NCBI GenBank assembly: GCA_023428245.1
Contig: JAEYYX010000024.1
Span: 17,708 to 81,707 of the forward strand
DNA length: 64,000 nucleotides
Direction: 5' to 3'
From: Pseudomonadota bacterium
Lineage (GTDB): Bacteria > Myxococcota_A > Polyangia > Polyangiales > Polyangiaceae
Part shown: positions 35,762 through 43,813 of the stretch, piece by piece
How the letters are laid out: each line of letters opens with the position of its first letter
How positions within the stretch are numbered: the stretch's first letter is position 1
Program-made: the position numbers and the translations under genes
Notes under the pieces: generated by a model
Told to the model about the DNA's origin: nothing
Databases searched by the model: none
The model's input: the letters and a program-made list of their open reading frames with translations, nothing else

Positions 35762-36916
35762 ATGCCCCGCGCCGAACCTCCCATGTCCCATGCATCCATC
35801 GAGGCACTACTCCGCCGTGGCCTCGATCACTACGGACGGAACGAAGTCACGGAAGCCGTCGCGCTCTGGCGCGAAGTTTTGCGCATCGACCCTTCGAACG
35901 AGCAAGCGGTCGACTTCCTCCAGACAGCCGGCTTCATTCCGGAAAAGCCCGAAGCTCAAGTGCTCCCCTTCTCCCGGGAGTCCACGAGCGCTCGCGCTCC
36001 ATCTCCTTACCCACCTGCGCCGAGTGACGCCAGCAGCGCCTCGCGGTTCCTCTCGCTCGCGCCCGACGCCCCGAAACAGCTCATCACTCCCGACGGTGAC
36101 CTCGCCGATCCGGAGCTCAAGACCCTGCTCATCGAACGACGCTTCGAAGACGCGCTGCAGCGTCTCTATGCCCTACGCTCCAAGCGCCCGCGCGACGAGG
36201 GTCTCTCGCGCAGCATCCAGCTCCTGCGCGAAAAACTCGCTGATGTTTACTCGGAACAGTTGGTCCACCTGGACCGAGTTCCCCGCCTGACTTCGGCCGC
36301 CGAGAGACATGCCTTCAGCAGCGACGAACGTCACATCGCCGCGCTGATCGACGGCATCTCCTCCTTCGGGGACATTGTCGCCGCCTCCAAGCTCGGCAGG
36401 GTGCCCACGCTGCGCATCCTCTGCCAGCTCCAACAAGCGCACCTCATCACGAGTTCGTCCTCGAGCATCGCGGCTCCCCGACACGTCGGACCCGTGCCGG
36501 GCGCCTCGAAGGCGCATACGCCGTCTGCTTACCACCCGCCCTCCACCAAGTCCGCATATCATCCGCCCACGCCTTCGGGACGCCCGACTCCCGCGCCCTC
36601 TTCTTCGTCACCGGTGCTCACGCCGCCCTCCTTCGACGAACCGCCCCCTTGGTCTCCACCTCCGCGCGGCCCGAATGCCCACGCAGAGAGCGAACCAGGC
36701 CGCTCATCGGCGCCAATCAGTCCTCCTGTCTCCTCCCCCGAAGCCCGCGCGGCGGCCGCCTACGAAGCCCGTTTCGCGCAGGCGATGCATTTTTACCTCG
36801 TGAGAGATTTTGAGCGTGCCATCGAGCTCTTTCGCCAATGCGAGGCCGAGCGTCCAGACGACCCAAGACCACGGCACAATCTCAAGGCGATCCAGAACCG
36901 CATGGGCAAATCATGA
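35762..36916 (+). CDS. TPR protein with central winged-helix-like segment
   Basis: A 384-aa cytoplasmic protein, first gene of a six-gene operon. Residues 10-55 form a TPR-like hairpin (LLRRGLDHYGRNEVTEAVAL). Residues 120-170 are helical. Residues about 185-225 (ERHIAALIDGISSFGDIVAA then LRILCQLQQAHLI) look like the small helical module found in DUF4388-type regulators. A Pro/Ser-rich disordered linker spans 230-330, and a last TPR unit closes the protein (AQAMHFYLVRDFERAIELF). ATG at 35762 or 35783. The stop overlaps the ParA ATG by four bases. Likely a scaffold or adaptor for the ATPase. Confidence 0.7.
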   Translation: MPRAEPPMSHASIEALLRRGLDHYGRNEVTEAVALWREVLRIDPSNEQAVDFLQTAGFIPEKPEAQVLPFSRESTSARAPSPYPPAPSDASSASRFLSLAPDAPKQLITPDGDLADPELKTLLIERRFEDALQRLYALRSKRPRDEGLSRSIQLLREKLADVYSEQLVHLDRVPRLTSAAERHAFSSDERHIAALIDGISSFGDIVAASKLGRVPTLRILCQLQQAHLITSSSSSIAAPRHVGPVPGASKAHTPSAYHPPSTKSAYHPPTPSGRPTPAPSSSSPVLTPPSFDEPPPWSPPPRGPNAHAESEPGRSSAPISPPVSSPEARAAAAYEARFAQAMHFYLVRDFERAIELFRQCEAERPDDPRPRHNLKAIQNRMGKS

Positions 36917-37716
36917 AAACTGTTGCAATTGTGAGTCAGAAGGGCGGAGTGGGAAAGACCACTCTCGCGTTGAATCTCGGGTTCTCGCTCGCGAAGCTGG
37001 GACTTCGGGTGGTGCTCGTCGACGCCGATCCACAAGGAGGTATCGGCCATTCGCTCAAGGGCTCCGGGGAGTCACCTGGGCTCGCTGGCTACGCAACCCA
37101 CGGCACACGCGTCCGCGACGCGCTCCTGCGCACACGCATCCCGGAGTTCAACATTCTCCCGGTTGGTGACGTCCCTCCTGAATACACGCAAGATTTCTGC
37201 TCCCAGTTCGCCGACGGCATGGTCCTAGCGACAGCAATGGATGATCTCTCGGCGTTGTTCGACGTCGCGCTGATCGACACTCCCGCCGGCTTCAATGGCG
37301 TGACTCTGGGCGCTTTGCGGGCCGGCGATTTAGCGCTCTCTCCCGTCCAGGCTGAGCCGATCGCGCTCCGCACCCTGCCCCAGCTGCTCGCGGTGATCGG
37401 AGCGCTCCGGGAGCAGGGCGCACACGTCGAACTCGCTGGACTCGTGCTCTCCATGCTCCAACAGCGAAACTCTGATTCGCTCGCGGTGGCCGAGGAAGTC
37501 TGGTCGCGACTGCCTCCGGAGCTCGTGTTCGAGACGACGATCCCCCGCGATCCAGCGGTCCTCGCCGCGAGCAGCGCCGGGGTCCCGCTCGCGCTCACTC
37601 ACCGCTTACATCTTCCGCCCGTCGCGCTCAGCTTTGACCAGCTCGCCGCTGAGTTTGCACAACGCACAGGACTTCTCACCGGAGATGCTGATGAGCCGCT
37701 CAGCCTTTTTGCCTGA
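36913..37716 (+). CDS. ParA/MinD-type ATPase
   Basis: A 267-aa P-loop ATPase. Deviant Walker A KGGVGKTT at Lys10 to Thr17 with both signature lysines, VLVDADPQGG with Asp37 and Asp39, and Walker B ALIDTPAG with Asp122. This group forms ATP sandwich dimers that position chromosomes, division machinery, flagella or protein clusters. No ParB or parS-like sequence is seen nearby, so chromosome partition is unlikely. It sits between a TPR protein and roadblock proteins, which suggests a positioning or polarity role. Overlaps the TPR stop by 4 nt and the next gene by about 26 nt. Confidence 0.9.
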   Translation: MKTVAIVSQKGGVGKTTLALNLGFSLAKLGLRVVLVDADPQGGIGHSLKGSGESPGLAGYATHGTRVRDALLRTRIPEFNILPVGDVPPEYTQDFCSQFADGMVLATAMDDLSALFDVALIDTPAGFNGVTLGALRAGDLALSPVQAEPIALRTLPQLLAVIGALREQGAHVELAGLVLSMLQQRNSDSLAVAEEVWSRLPPELVFETTIPRDPAVLAASSAGVPLALTHRLHLPPVALSFDQLAAEFAQRTGLLTGDADEPLSLFA

Positions 37717-38320
37717 TTCGGTCCGCTTGCGGGGCCTTCTGCACGGACTGCACGCGAGGCCCGCGCCCTCGACGCCGCGCATCCCTGCCTCAGGACACTA
37801 CCGGACCCTCGACAGCGAGCCCTCTCCCGCCCAGAGGCCCTCCTTCGAGATTCCCCGCATCGAACCCACGGTCCCGCCGAAAAAAACGCTGTCGCCGAGT
37901 CGACTACCCGAGCCGACCGTGCGGATCCCTCTGAATGGCTCGCTCGACGACCGTTTCCTCGCTTTCGCTGCCTGGGCCAAAGAGGCCACCCATGCCATCT
38001 CCGTATTTGTCACCGACAGCGAAGGCCTATCGATGATGCCGTCGACCGTCACAGAGGACTACCTCGCGGTCGCCGCCGAGATCTCCGCGGCCCAGCGCAA
38101 GCTGAGCCAGCTCCTCAAGGCGGTCGAGGGCGGCAGCACGCGCCTCGAACTCGGGTCTTCCCCGATCGTCGGGGTCCGCGTCATCGAGCTCATCTCGTGC
38201 AGCACGGACTTCGGAGATTTCACCATCGGCCTCCTTCTCTCCGAGCAACTTGGCTCAGGTCTCACCAAGGGCCTGCGCGCTGCATTGCGGTCGTATTTAA
38301 TGGCAGACCCGACAAACTAA
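37691..38320 (+). CDS. Roadblock/LC7-like protein with disordered N terminus
   Basis: About 209 aa from the ATG at 37691, which has GGAG six bases upstream and lies inside the end of the ParA gene. Residues 1-80 are Pro/Ser/Arg-rich and probably disordered. Residues about 85-205 match the roadblock pattern: an opening helix, ISVFVTDSEGLSMM strand-turn-strand, a long helix (YLAVAAEISAAQRKLSQLL), then VRVIELISCS and FTIGLLLSEQLG strands and a final helix. Roadblock proteins such as MglB act on small GTPases. Here the neighbour is a ParA-type ATPase instead. Confidence 0.6.
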   Translation: MSRSAFLPDSVRLRGLLHGLHARPAPSTPRIPASGHYRTLDSEPSPAQRPSFEIPRIEPTVPPKKTLSPSRLPEPTVRIPLNGSLDDRFLAFAAWAKEATHAISVFVTDSEGLSMMPSTVTEDYLAVAAEISAAQRKLSQLLKAVEGGSTRLELGSSPIVGVRVIELISCSTDFGDFTIGLLLSEQLGSGLTKGLRAALRSYLMADPTN

Positions 38321-38332
38321 GGCAAAAACAAA

Positions 38333-38908
38333 ATGGTTCAGAGTGTGCAGCAAGTAGTCGCAGGGGTACCTTCCCTGCGTGGAGTGATCGTCACGGCGAT
38401 GCCGGACTGTCTCCTCATCGACTCATGGATGAGGGATAACGAGAACTGGGCTTCCGAGGATGTTGCGGCCTATTTCGGTGACCTGATCCGCGCCAACCGC
38501 GAGGGACTCAAGGCTCTACAGGCTTGGTCCGCGGAGATGGAGGTGACGATCGAGTCGACGGACATGCTCCTCGTGCTCCGTGAAATCTCGACAGACTTCG
38601 TCGTCGGGTTCATCTTCGAGCGAGCAACCCCCCTCGGAATGGTGCGACTCCACGTGCGCCGCTCCATGGGAATTTTTGCCGAAATGTTGCCGAAGGTGCA
38701 GCCTGAGCAGCGCCCGCGCGCGCTCCGGGTCGCCGATTTCTTGGCCCGCTACGCGCCCGATCCTCACACCGCGCTCCAGCGCGCCGCTCTCCGCTCGGGC
38801 ATCCCGCTCGAGCTCCTCAAGTCGCCGGAAAGGCTCTCTCCGGAACAACTCGAAATCTTCGAACGATCGGTACAAGACATCTTGGGGCTTGAGACGCTCA
38901 GCCTGTGA
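38333..38908 (+). CDS. Roadblock/LC7-like protein
   Basis: A 191-aa protein 12 nt after the previous gene. The first 125 residues show a roadblock-type fold: VQSVQQVVAGVPSLRGVIVTAMPDCLLIDSW, a long central helix, then MEVTIESTDMLLVLREISTD and FVVGFIFERATPLGMVRLHV strands. The C-terminal 65 residues are helical and start with RPRALRVADFLARYAPDPHT. With the preceding gene it could form a roadblock heterodimer. No GTPase is encoded nearby. Confidence 0.6.
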   Translation: MVQSVQQVVAGVPSLRGVIVTAMPDCLLIDSWMRDNENWASEDVAAYFGDLIRANREGLKALQAWSAEMEVTIESTDMLLVLREISTDFVVGFIFERATPLGMVRLHVRRSMGIFAEMLPKVQPEQRPRALRVADFLARYAPDPHTALQRAALRSGIPLELLKSPERLSPEQLEIFERSVQDILGLETLSL

Positions 38909-38915
38909 GTGCATC

Positions 38916-40181
38916 ATGACGGAACTAAAGCTCGGCACCCATCGCACCTTCATCCCCGAACAGGAACTCATGTTCCTGGCGGACGAGCCAGTGGTTTACC
39001 ATTGCCACCACTTCAACCTCTTCCTCGACCAGACCATCGACGATGGCCTAGGAGCGGCGGAGGGAACACTCTTGCGCACCGAGGCCTCGGCCGAATTCTC
39101 GTATCGCCTCCTCAAGAACCTGTGCGAAAGGACAAACGCCGACACGCCCCCCGAGCGACTTCAGCTCGCCCGGGAGCTCTTCCGTCAGCTGGGCCATGGC
39201 ACGCTCGAGATCAACGCGGACGCCGATGGCGGCCAGGTCATCGGGACCCACCTTCACTACGGCTTCGCCTGGCAGGAGAAGTACGGAAAGAAGGTCAAGC
39301 GCCACTATCCCGCGGACGCCTTCGCCGCCGGCTTCGCTTCCGCGGCCGTCGAGATCGCCTTCGGACTTCCCCAGGGTTCGCTCACCGCAAAAGAGGAGCA
39401 ATGCTTCGCGCTCAGGGATAAGAACTGTGTGTTCAGCCTGAAGCGGAGAGTTCCGCCCGTCCTCGACGGCGCATCGGTCGATGCACAGTCGACACTCGCC
39501 GTGGTCGGTCCTCCCGAAAACGGGATCGGTGAAGACGTCATCCAGCCTATTGCCCAAGGCCTCAAGGAATTCACCGCCGGAGTCGCCGGGGACGAGCGAG
39601 GTCTCGTGCAGGCGTTCGGGGTGTTCGTCACGATGCAGCTCACGGGTTACTACAATCGCGTCTCCTACGACGCTGTCAGGCGCATCGAAGCCAAGGCGCC
39701 ACACTCCGTCGGAGTTCTCGAGGAGCTGCTTCGCGAGTCTGGACACGTCTGCGTGTTCAACACCTTCGGGGGGATCTTGTTGTCTCCCGAATGGGAAGGG
39801 CTGGTCGGGCCACTCACGGACGATCCTCTCGACATCTTGAAGTGGAGCATCGCGATCGGACGGGCGCTCGGCATGGGGCGCTGGGTGATCGCGGAGTTCG
39901 AGGCTGACCGGCGCTTTGTGGTGCGGACCTCGAGCTCGTACGAGTCGGCCTATTACCGGACTCGCTACGGCCTCGCGGATCGCCCCGTCGAGTACCTGTT
40001 CCAAGGGGCAGCCCTCGCCATGGCGCAGCTCGCGCACCGCGTGAAGTTCACAGAGAAACCGGCGCTCACGCCCGAGTATTACCAGTCGCTCTTCAAGGGA
40101 GGCGTGCCGTGGCAAGCCGAGCAAACCCGCTCGATCGTCTGCGGCGACACGTTCAGCGAGATCGTCGTCACCCGAAAATGA
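38916..40181 (+). CDS. Tandem V4R-like (4-vinyl reductase fold) protein
   Basis: A 421-aa protein with two related halves. Residues 1-180 resemble a V4R domain: YHCHHFNLFLDQTIDDGLG near the start and the terminal ligand motif C-x7-C (Cys163 in EEQCFALRDKNC, Cys171). Residues 205-400 repeat the helix and strand pattern without the cysteines. V4R domains bind small hydrophobic ligands and are thought to act as sensors. Together with roadblock proteins and an ATPase, it could supply ligand input to the module. ATG at 38916 lies seven bases after the preceding stop. Confidence 0.6.
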   Translation: MTELKLGTHRTFIPEQELMFLADEPVVYHCHHFNLFLDQTIDDGLGAAEGTLLRTEASAEFSYRLLKNLCERTNADTPPERLQLARELFRQLGHGTLEINADADGGQVIGTHLHYGFAWQEKYGKKVKRHYPADAFAAGFASAAVEIAFGLPQGSLTAKEEQCFALRDKNCVFSLKRRVPPVLDGASVDAQSTLAVVGPPENGIGEDVIQPIAQGLKEFTAGVAGDERGLVQAFGVFVTMQLTGYYNRVSYDAVRRIEAKAPHSVGVLEELLRESGHVCVFNTFGGILLSPEWEGLVGPLTDDPLDILKWSIAIGRALGMGRWVIAEFEADRRFVVRTSSSYESAYYRTRYGLADRPVEYLFQGAALAMAQLAHRVKFTEKPALTPEYYQSLFKGGVPWQAEQTRSIVCGDTFSEIVVTRK

Positions 40182-40528
40182 TCGAAGACAATCGAGACGC
40201 AGGAGAGCCCGCGCCAAGCTCTGGTCCCGCCGAGGTCCAGATTCGGGCGGGCCATTCCTGCTATCGCGGACTGACCTGGGACTGTGAGCTCACGCCCCGA
40301 AAGAGCATGGACACGATCATCGCTCACCTTCTCTCGCTCGGGTTCAAAGACGAGTCTCGTGGGGCTCGGGTCCGCGAGCTCGTGCATCCCCAGGGTCACC
40401 GCGTCATCCTGATTCCGAGCACCGGCCGCGTGCAGCTTCGTTTGCACTTCCTCACGCCGCTCGAAAAGCAGCGGGAGGTCGCCGAGAACTTCGCCGGGTT
40501 GCTCCTCGGCGCGGCGCGCGCCGCGTGA
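40178..40528 (+). CDS. Small conserved-looking protein, last gene of the ParA-roadblock operon
   Basis: A 116-aa protein whose ATG overlaps the V4R-like stop by four bases (ATGA). The first 20 residues are polar and likely disordered. The rest has alternating strands and helices (DTIIAHLLSLGFKDESRGAR, HRVILIPSTGRVQLRLHFLT) in a compact alpha/beta domain. No catalytic or metal motif seen. I do not recognise the family. The tight coupling argues it is part of the same module. Confidence 0.6.
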   Translation: MIEDNRDAGEPAPSSGPAEVQIRAGHSCYRGLTWDCELTPRKSMDTIIAHLLSLGFKDESRGARVRELVHPQGHRVILIPSTGRVQLRLHFLTPLEKQREVAENFAGLLLGAARAA

Positions 40529-40552
40529 GACCGCCCAAGTCGCCTTCGAGCG

Positions 40553-41551
40553 TCAGGCGCGCGGCTTTGTACCGACGGCGATCAACGCCTGGCTCGTCAC
40601 CGCGTACGGGCCCTTTCCTTGTCGCTCGTGGAAGCCTTGGACCAGGACGTCGCGAAAACGAACCTTCTCATCGTCCGTCATCCGTTCAAACAGGCTCACC
40701 GAGGACGGAGTCATCAACGGCAAGAATTCGGCGAAGAGCTCCGCCTTCTCAAGAACCCAGACGTGGGTAACGCTGACGACGTGCGCGTTCGAGAACCCTT
40801 GAGCCAAGAGGCGACGCTTGAGCTCACGCTCACTCGCGAGTTCGAGCCAAGTCGGGGTCGACTCGGAGGGTACGGCAATGTCCGCGAGCATCGCCGTCTC
40901 ACCGACGAGGCGCATCAGCTCGACGCGCGCGGGCAGCGCCCAGGTCGCGATCACGGCCTGGCCTCCGGGCTTCGTCACGCGGAAGAGCTCGGCGAGTCCG
41001 CGCATGTGATCGGGGAAGAACATCAGTCCAAAAAGCGATGCCGCGACGTCAAAGCTGTTTTCGGGGAGCGCGAGGTTCATCCCATCCATCACGGCCGTCT
41101 CGACCTGGGACAAACCTCGCCCGATACAGTGCTGTCTCAAGGAGTCGATCATTTTCGGGGAGAAGTCGGTCGCGAGAACCTTCGCTCCTCGCTCCGCGGC
41201 GGCGAAAGTAAAAGCGCCAGTTCCCGCAGCAACATCGAGCACTTCCGCGCCGGGCCCGAGGTGTACCAAGCGAGCAGCGTCCGTCGCGAAAGGTCCCGTC
41301 ACCGACTCCGCGAAGACAGAATAGGCATCCGAGCACTCACACCACGCGCTCGAATATTGTTCGGGCGGACGCGAGCCTCTCTTCCAAGACGACGAGGCGC
41401 GTTGCGGTTCATCATCGAGGCTATCGTCATCGTCGTCTTCGACCGGTTCTCGACGCACACCAATGCGGAAGGTTCCGCTCGGGCTTGCGCCCTCGAGCGC
41501 CACAGCATCCTGAGCATGTCCTGAAGTTTGCTTCCTGGTTACCCCTGACAT
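40553..41551 (-). CDS. SAM-dependent methyltransferase (class I)
   Basis: About 332 aa from the ATG at 41551, which has AAAGGA upstream. ATG 41596 is an alternative. The methyltransferase domain begins near residue 70 (SSAWCECSDAYSVFAE). Motif I is VLDVAAGTGAFTF, motif II region VLATDFSPKMI, and motif IV MDGMNLALPENSFDVAASLF, as in UbiE-like enzymes. The N-terminal 65 residues are a low-complexity segment with an acidic run (EDDDDDSLDDE) not needed for catalysis. Substrate unknown. Convergent with the ParA-roadblock operon. Confidence 0.85.
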   Translation of the reverse strand: MSGVTRKQTSGHAQDAVALEGASPSGTFRIGVRREPVEDDDDDSLDDEPQRASSSWKRGSRPPEQYSSAWCECSDAYSVFAESVTGPFATDAARLVHLGPGAEVLDVAAGTGAFTFAAAERGAKVLATDFSPKMIDSLRQHCIGRGLSQVETAVMDGMNLALPENSFDVAASLFGLMFFPDHMRGLAELFRVTKPGGQAVIATWALPARVELMRLVGETAMLADIAVPSESTPTWLELASERELKRRLLAQGFSNAHVVSVTHVWVLEKAELFAEFLPLMTPSSVSLFERMTDDEKVRFRDVLVQGFHERQGKGPYAVTSQALIAVGTKPRA

Positions 41552-42371
41552 CTCGAGCGATCCTTTCGGTAGTTCAATAAGCACAGAGTAGCCCATTGGC
41601 GCCAACTCTCAACTCATTTTTCTCTCACAATCTGTAAACCAGCGAGCGCCTTCGCCAAATTTTTTTTGGTGAATTTTTTTCAAGCGGGCTCTTTAGGACG
41701 CGCTCATCACCTGTCGCAGCGCATCACGTTTCTCGCGCGAAGCCTGTTTCGTGTTCGAAACCTCCTTCGCGCACGGACAGTTGTCCGAACGTTCGATCGG
41801 CCGTTTTCGGCTCCAGTCTCATTCAGAGAACTCTTCAGGAGATCACGAGGAGACGATCTGTTTTCACTCGCGCGAACCCTGCGAGAGATCTTCAGACAAA
41901 GGCAGCTACGGCATGCGTATCAATTTGAGAAGGGGACCTGCTTCGAAAAGTGAGATGTCGATGAACACCGGTCGGCCGTTCAGTCGAATTTCCTAATTTT
42001 TACCTAAAGAACTGACTGTTCATCCGACCAATCGTGTCTGCAAGAATCAATCGCGAGAGGCAGACGCGAACAGGGAAGGGTCCGAAACGAAACGAAGCGG
42101 CGAGCGCGGAGCGCGTGGAGCGCGGAGCGCGTGAGCACTCCTGGAACGCTGATCGGCACTTCGCGGAAGGATGGTTCGACGAAGCGCGGAGCGCGGAGCG
42201 CGTGGAGCGCGTGAGCACTCCTGGGAACGCTGATCGGCACTTCGCGGAAGGATGGTTCGACGAAGCGCGGGGAGCGCGCGGAGCGATAGCGGCAGGCGGT
42301 GAGGAAGATTGAAGGCTCGGCTTCGCTCAGGTGGATCCGATGGACCGGGGCCAAAGAAAACCCCGAGGCTT
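41552..42371. other. 820-bp repeat-bearing intergenic region
   Basis: No gene supported. The left half (41600-42000) is AT-richer than the surroundings, with A/T runs near 41660-41690 that may hold the methyltransferase promoter. The right half holds the 80-bp repeat (42095-42280). Confidence 0.55.
42095..42280. repeat. Long direct repeat (~80-bp period) with GCGGAGCGCG simple repeats
   Basis: A ~60-bp block beginning GTGAGCACTCCTGG at 42131 recurs at 42211 with a single extra G. Between and before the copies are short degenerate GCGGAGCGCGTGGAGC repeats. Within each copy, CTTCG and CGAAG can pair across 16 nt. The reverse-strand reading gives a repeated peptide (RFVEPSFREVPISVP) but is probably not a real protein. 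Confidence 0.8.
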
Positions 42372-43241
42372 TTACTCGGCGTTTTTGCAGCAGCGCACGC
42401 CGAGAGAATAGTCCGCGTAGGCGGGGCCGTGGTTCTCGATCTTGGCTTCGCAGCCCTCTCGCGTGCCGCGCGAATAGAAGCCGCCGACGAAGACGCCTTT
42501 TTCGTCAGCGATCCACTCGTCGAGATTCCCGACCATGTCGAAAATCTGATCGGAGCCGTGCTTCGAGGAGCATCCCGGAAGCGCTCCTGTCAAAAAGAGC
42601 ATCGGCTTCTCCCCTTCCTCGCGCACCAGGTGTAGCCGAGGATCCAGGTGCCCCACCGACGAATTCCCGTGGAGCTCAAAGGCCGGGTGCATGTTCCGGA
42701 ATACATTGCAGCGGCCCGGCTCAAAATTGTCCCCATAGGGGTGTTTCGTACCGCGGTCCGAGCGACAGGCCCTCGTCCACTCGGCCTCGCTGCAGAGCCG
42801 CTTTCTCGCCGCCTGGCAGGCGCGATCTGCTACGAAATAGCTCATGTACCCCTGAGGCAAGACGCCTGGAGCGCTCACTGCCCTCGGCGAAAACGTTCCG
42901 CGTTGGATCTCGGGAACTTCGGGAACCGAAATCTCGCGGGCGCGCGCCGGCCCCTGACGGCCCGCCTCGATGGACCAATACTCGTAGGCGACGCGGAGGA
43001 GGCGCGGGTCAGGAGGATAGAAGGGAGACAGAGGCTGCCCCGTCTTGTCGTCGACGAGGTGCGCCTCGTACCGATCGACACAGGTCCTACCAACCAGGGC
43101 CATCTCACTCGGACACGCCAGACGCGCAGCCCGAGCTACCGTCGTCGAACCCGGCGACAGGACAAACCAGAGACTTCCGAGGACCAAACACGCGCCTGTG
43201 ATGCGGAGCGCGCTGCGCGAAGAGAAGAGCGACCTTCGCAT
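42372..43241 (-). CDS. SUMF1/FGE-like domain protein
   Basis: A 289-aa protein with an N-terminal signal or anchor (LRITGACLVLGSLWFVL). The body matches the formylglycine-generating-enzyme-like fold: RLCSEAEWTRACRSD, FDMVGNLDEWIAD, GGFYSRGTREGC and the terminal GVRCC. True FGE converts a sulfatase Cys to formylglycine. Many bacterial members have other, unknown roles, and no sulfatase is nearby. Last gene of the leftward serA-algH-SUMF1 run, 6 nt after algH. Confidence 0.82.
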   Translation of the reverse strand: MRRSLFSSRSALRITGACLVLGSLWFVLSPGSTTVARAARLACPSEMALVGRTCVDRYEAHLVDDKTGQPLSPFYPPDPRLLRVAYEYWSIEAGRQGPARAREISVPEVPEIQRGTFSPRAVSAPGVLPQGYMSYFVADRACQAARKRLCSEAEWTRACRSDRGTKHPYGDNFEPGRCNVFRNMHPAFELHGNSSVGHLDPRLHLVREEGEKPMLFLTGALPGCSSKHGSDQIFDMVGNLDEWIADEKGVFVGGFYSRGTREGCEAKIENHGPAYADYSLGVRCCKNAE

Positions 43242-43247
43242 CCCTTC

Positions 43248-43811
43248 TTACGCCGAGCCCACAGTCCGCGCGGTGAAAGACATCGGAGTCAGGCCAAGGC
43301 GCTCGTAGGCCTTCTGCCAGGCCTCGCGCGGGTTCGTCTGGAACACGACCTCCGGGTCGACGGAGCTCGGGAGCCAGGCGCCTTCGCGAATCTCGCCTTC
43401 GAGCTGATCGGGACCCCAGCCCGCATAACCGGCGAGGCCAATCACCTGAGGCACCTCGGCTCCCTGAGCCAAGGCCTCGAGAAAGTCCTTCGAAGCTGTC
43501 GCGTAAATGCCCGGGGAGACCTGGAACTGGCCCTCGACGCCAGGCAAACGCTCAGCCTCGGGGTAGATCAGCCAAACCTGGCCCTCGAGGACCGGCCCGC
43601 CTCGCCGCACCTCCCCCGGACAAGGGTGCTCAGCCTCGGAGATCCCTGCTCTTACGAACAGCTCACTCATCCGCATCACCCGCGCGCCGTTCAGGATCCA
43701 CCCGAAGGCGCCGTCCTCATCGTGCGATGCGAGCAGGACGACCGACCGTTCGAAGTTCGGGTCGCCAAGCGGCGGCGCAGCGATGAGGAGTCCGGGAGCC
43801 AGTTTTGACAT
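43248..43811 (-). CDS. YqgE/AlgH family protein
   Basis: A 187-aa cytoplasmic protein with the family start (APGLLIAAPPLGDPNFERSV), GAFGWILNGA and the LAGYAGWGPDQLEGEI core. The E. coli and Pseudomonas members have no settled biochemical function. AlgH was first linked to alginate regulation. ATG at 43811 two bases downstream of the serA stop, so almost certainly cotranscribed. Confidence 0.92.
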   Translation of the reverse strand: MSKLAPGLLIAAPPLGDPNFERSVVLLASHDEDGAFGWILNGARVMRMSELFVRAGISEAEHPCPGEVRRGGPVLEGQVWLIYPEAERLPGVEGQFQVSPGIYATASKDFLEALAQGAEVPQVIGLAGYAGWGPDQLEGEIREGAWLPSSVDPEVVFQTNPREAWQKAYERLGLTPMSFTARTVGSA

Positions 43812-43813
43812 TT

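Noticed and set aside
42004..42354. 116-codon minus-strand frame with repeated RFVEPSFREVPISVP
   Set aside because: It simply reads the 80-bp DNA repeat. Nothing outside the repeat looks like protein.
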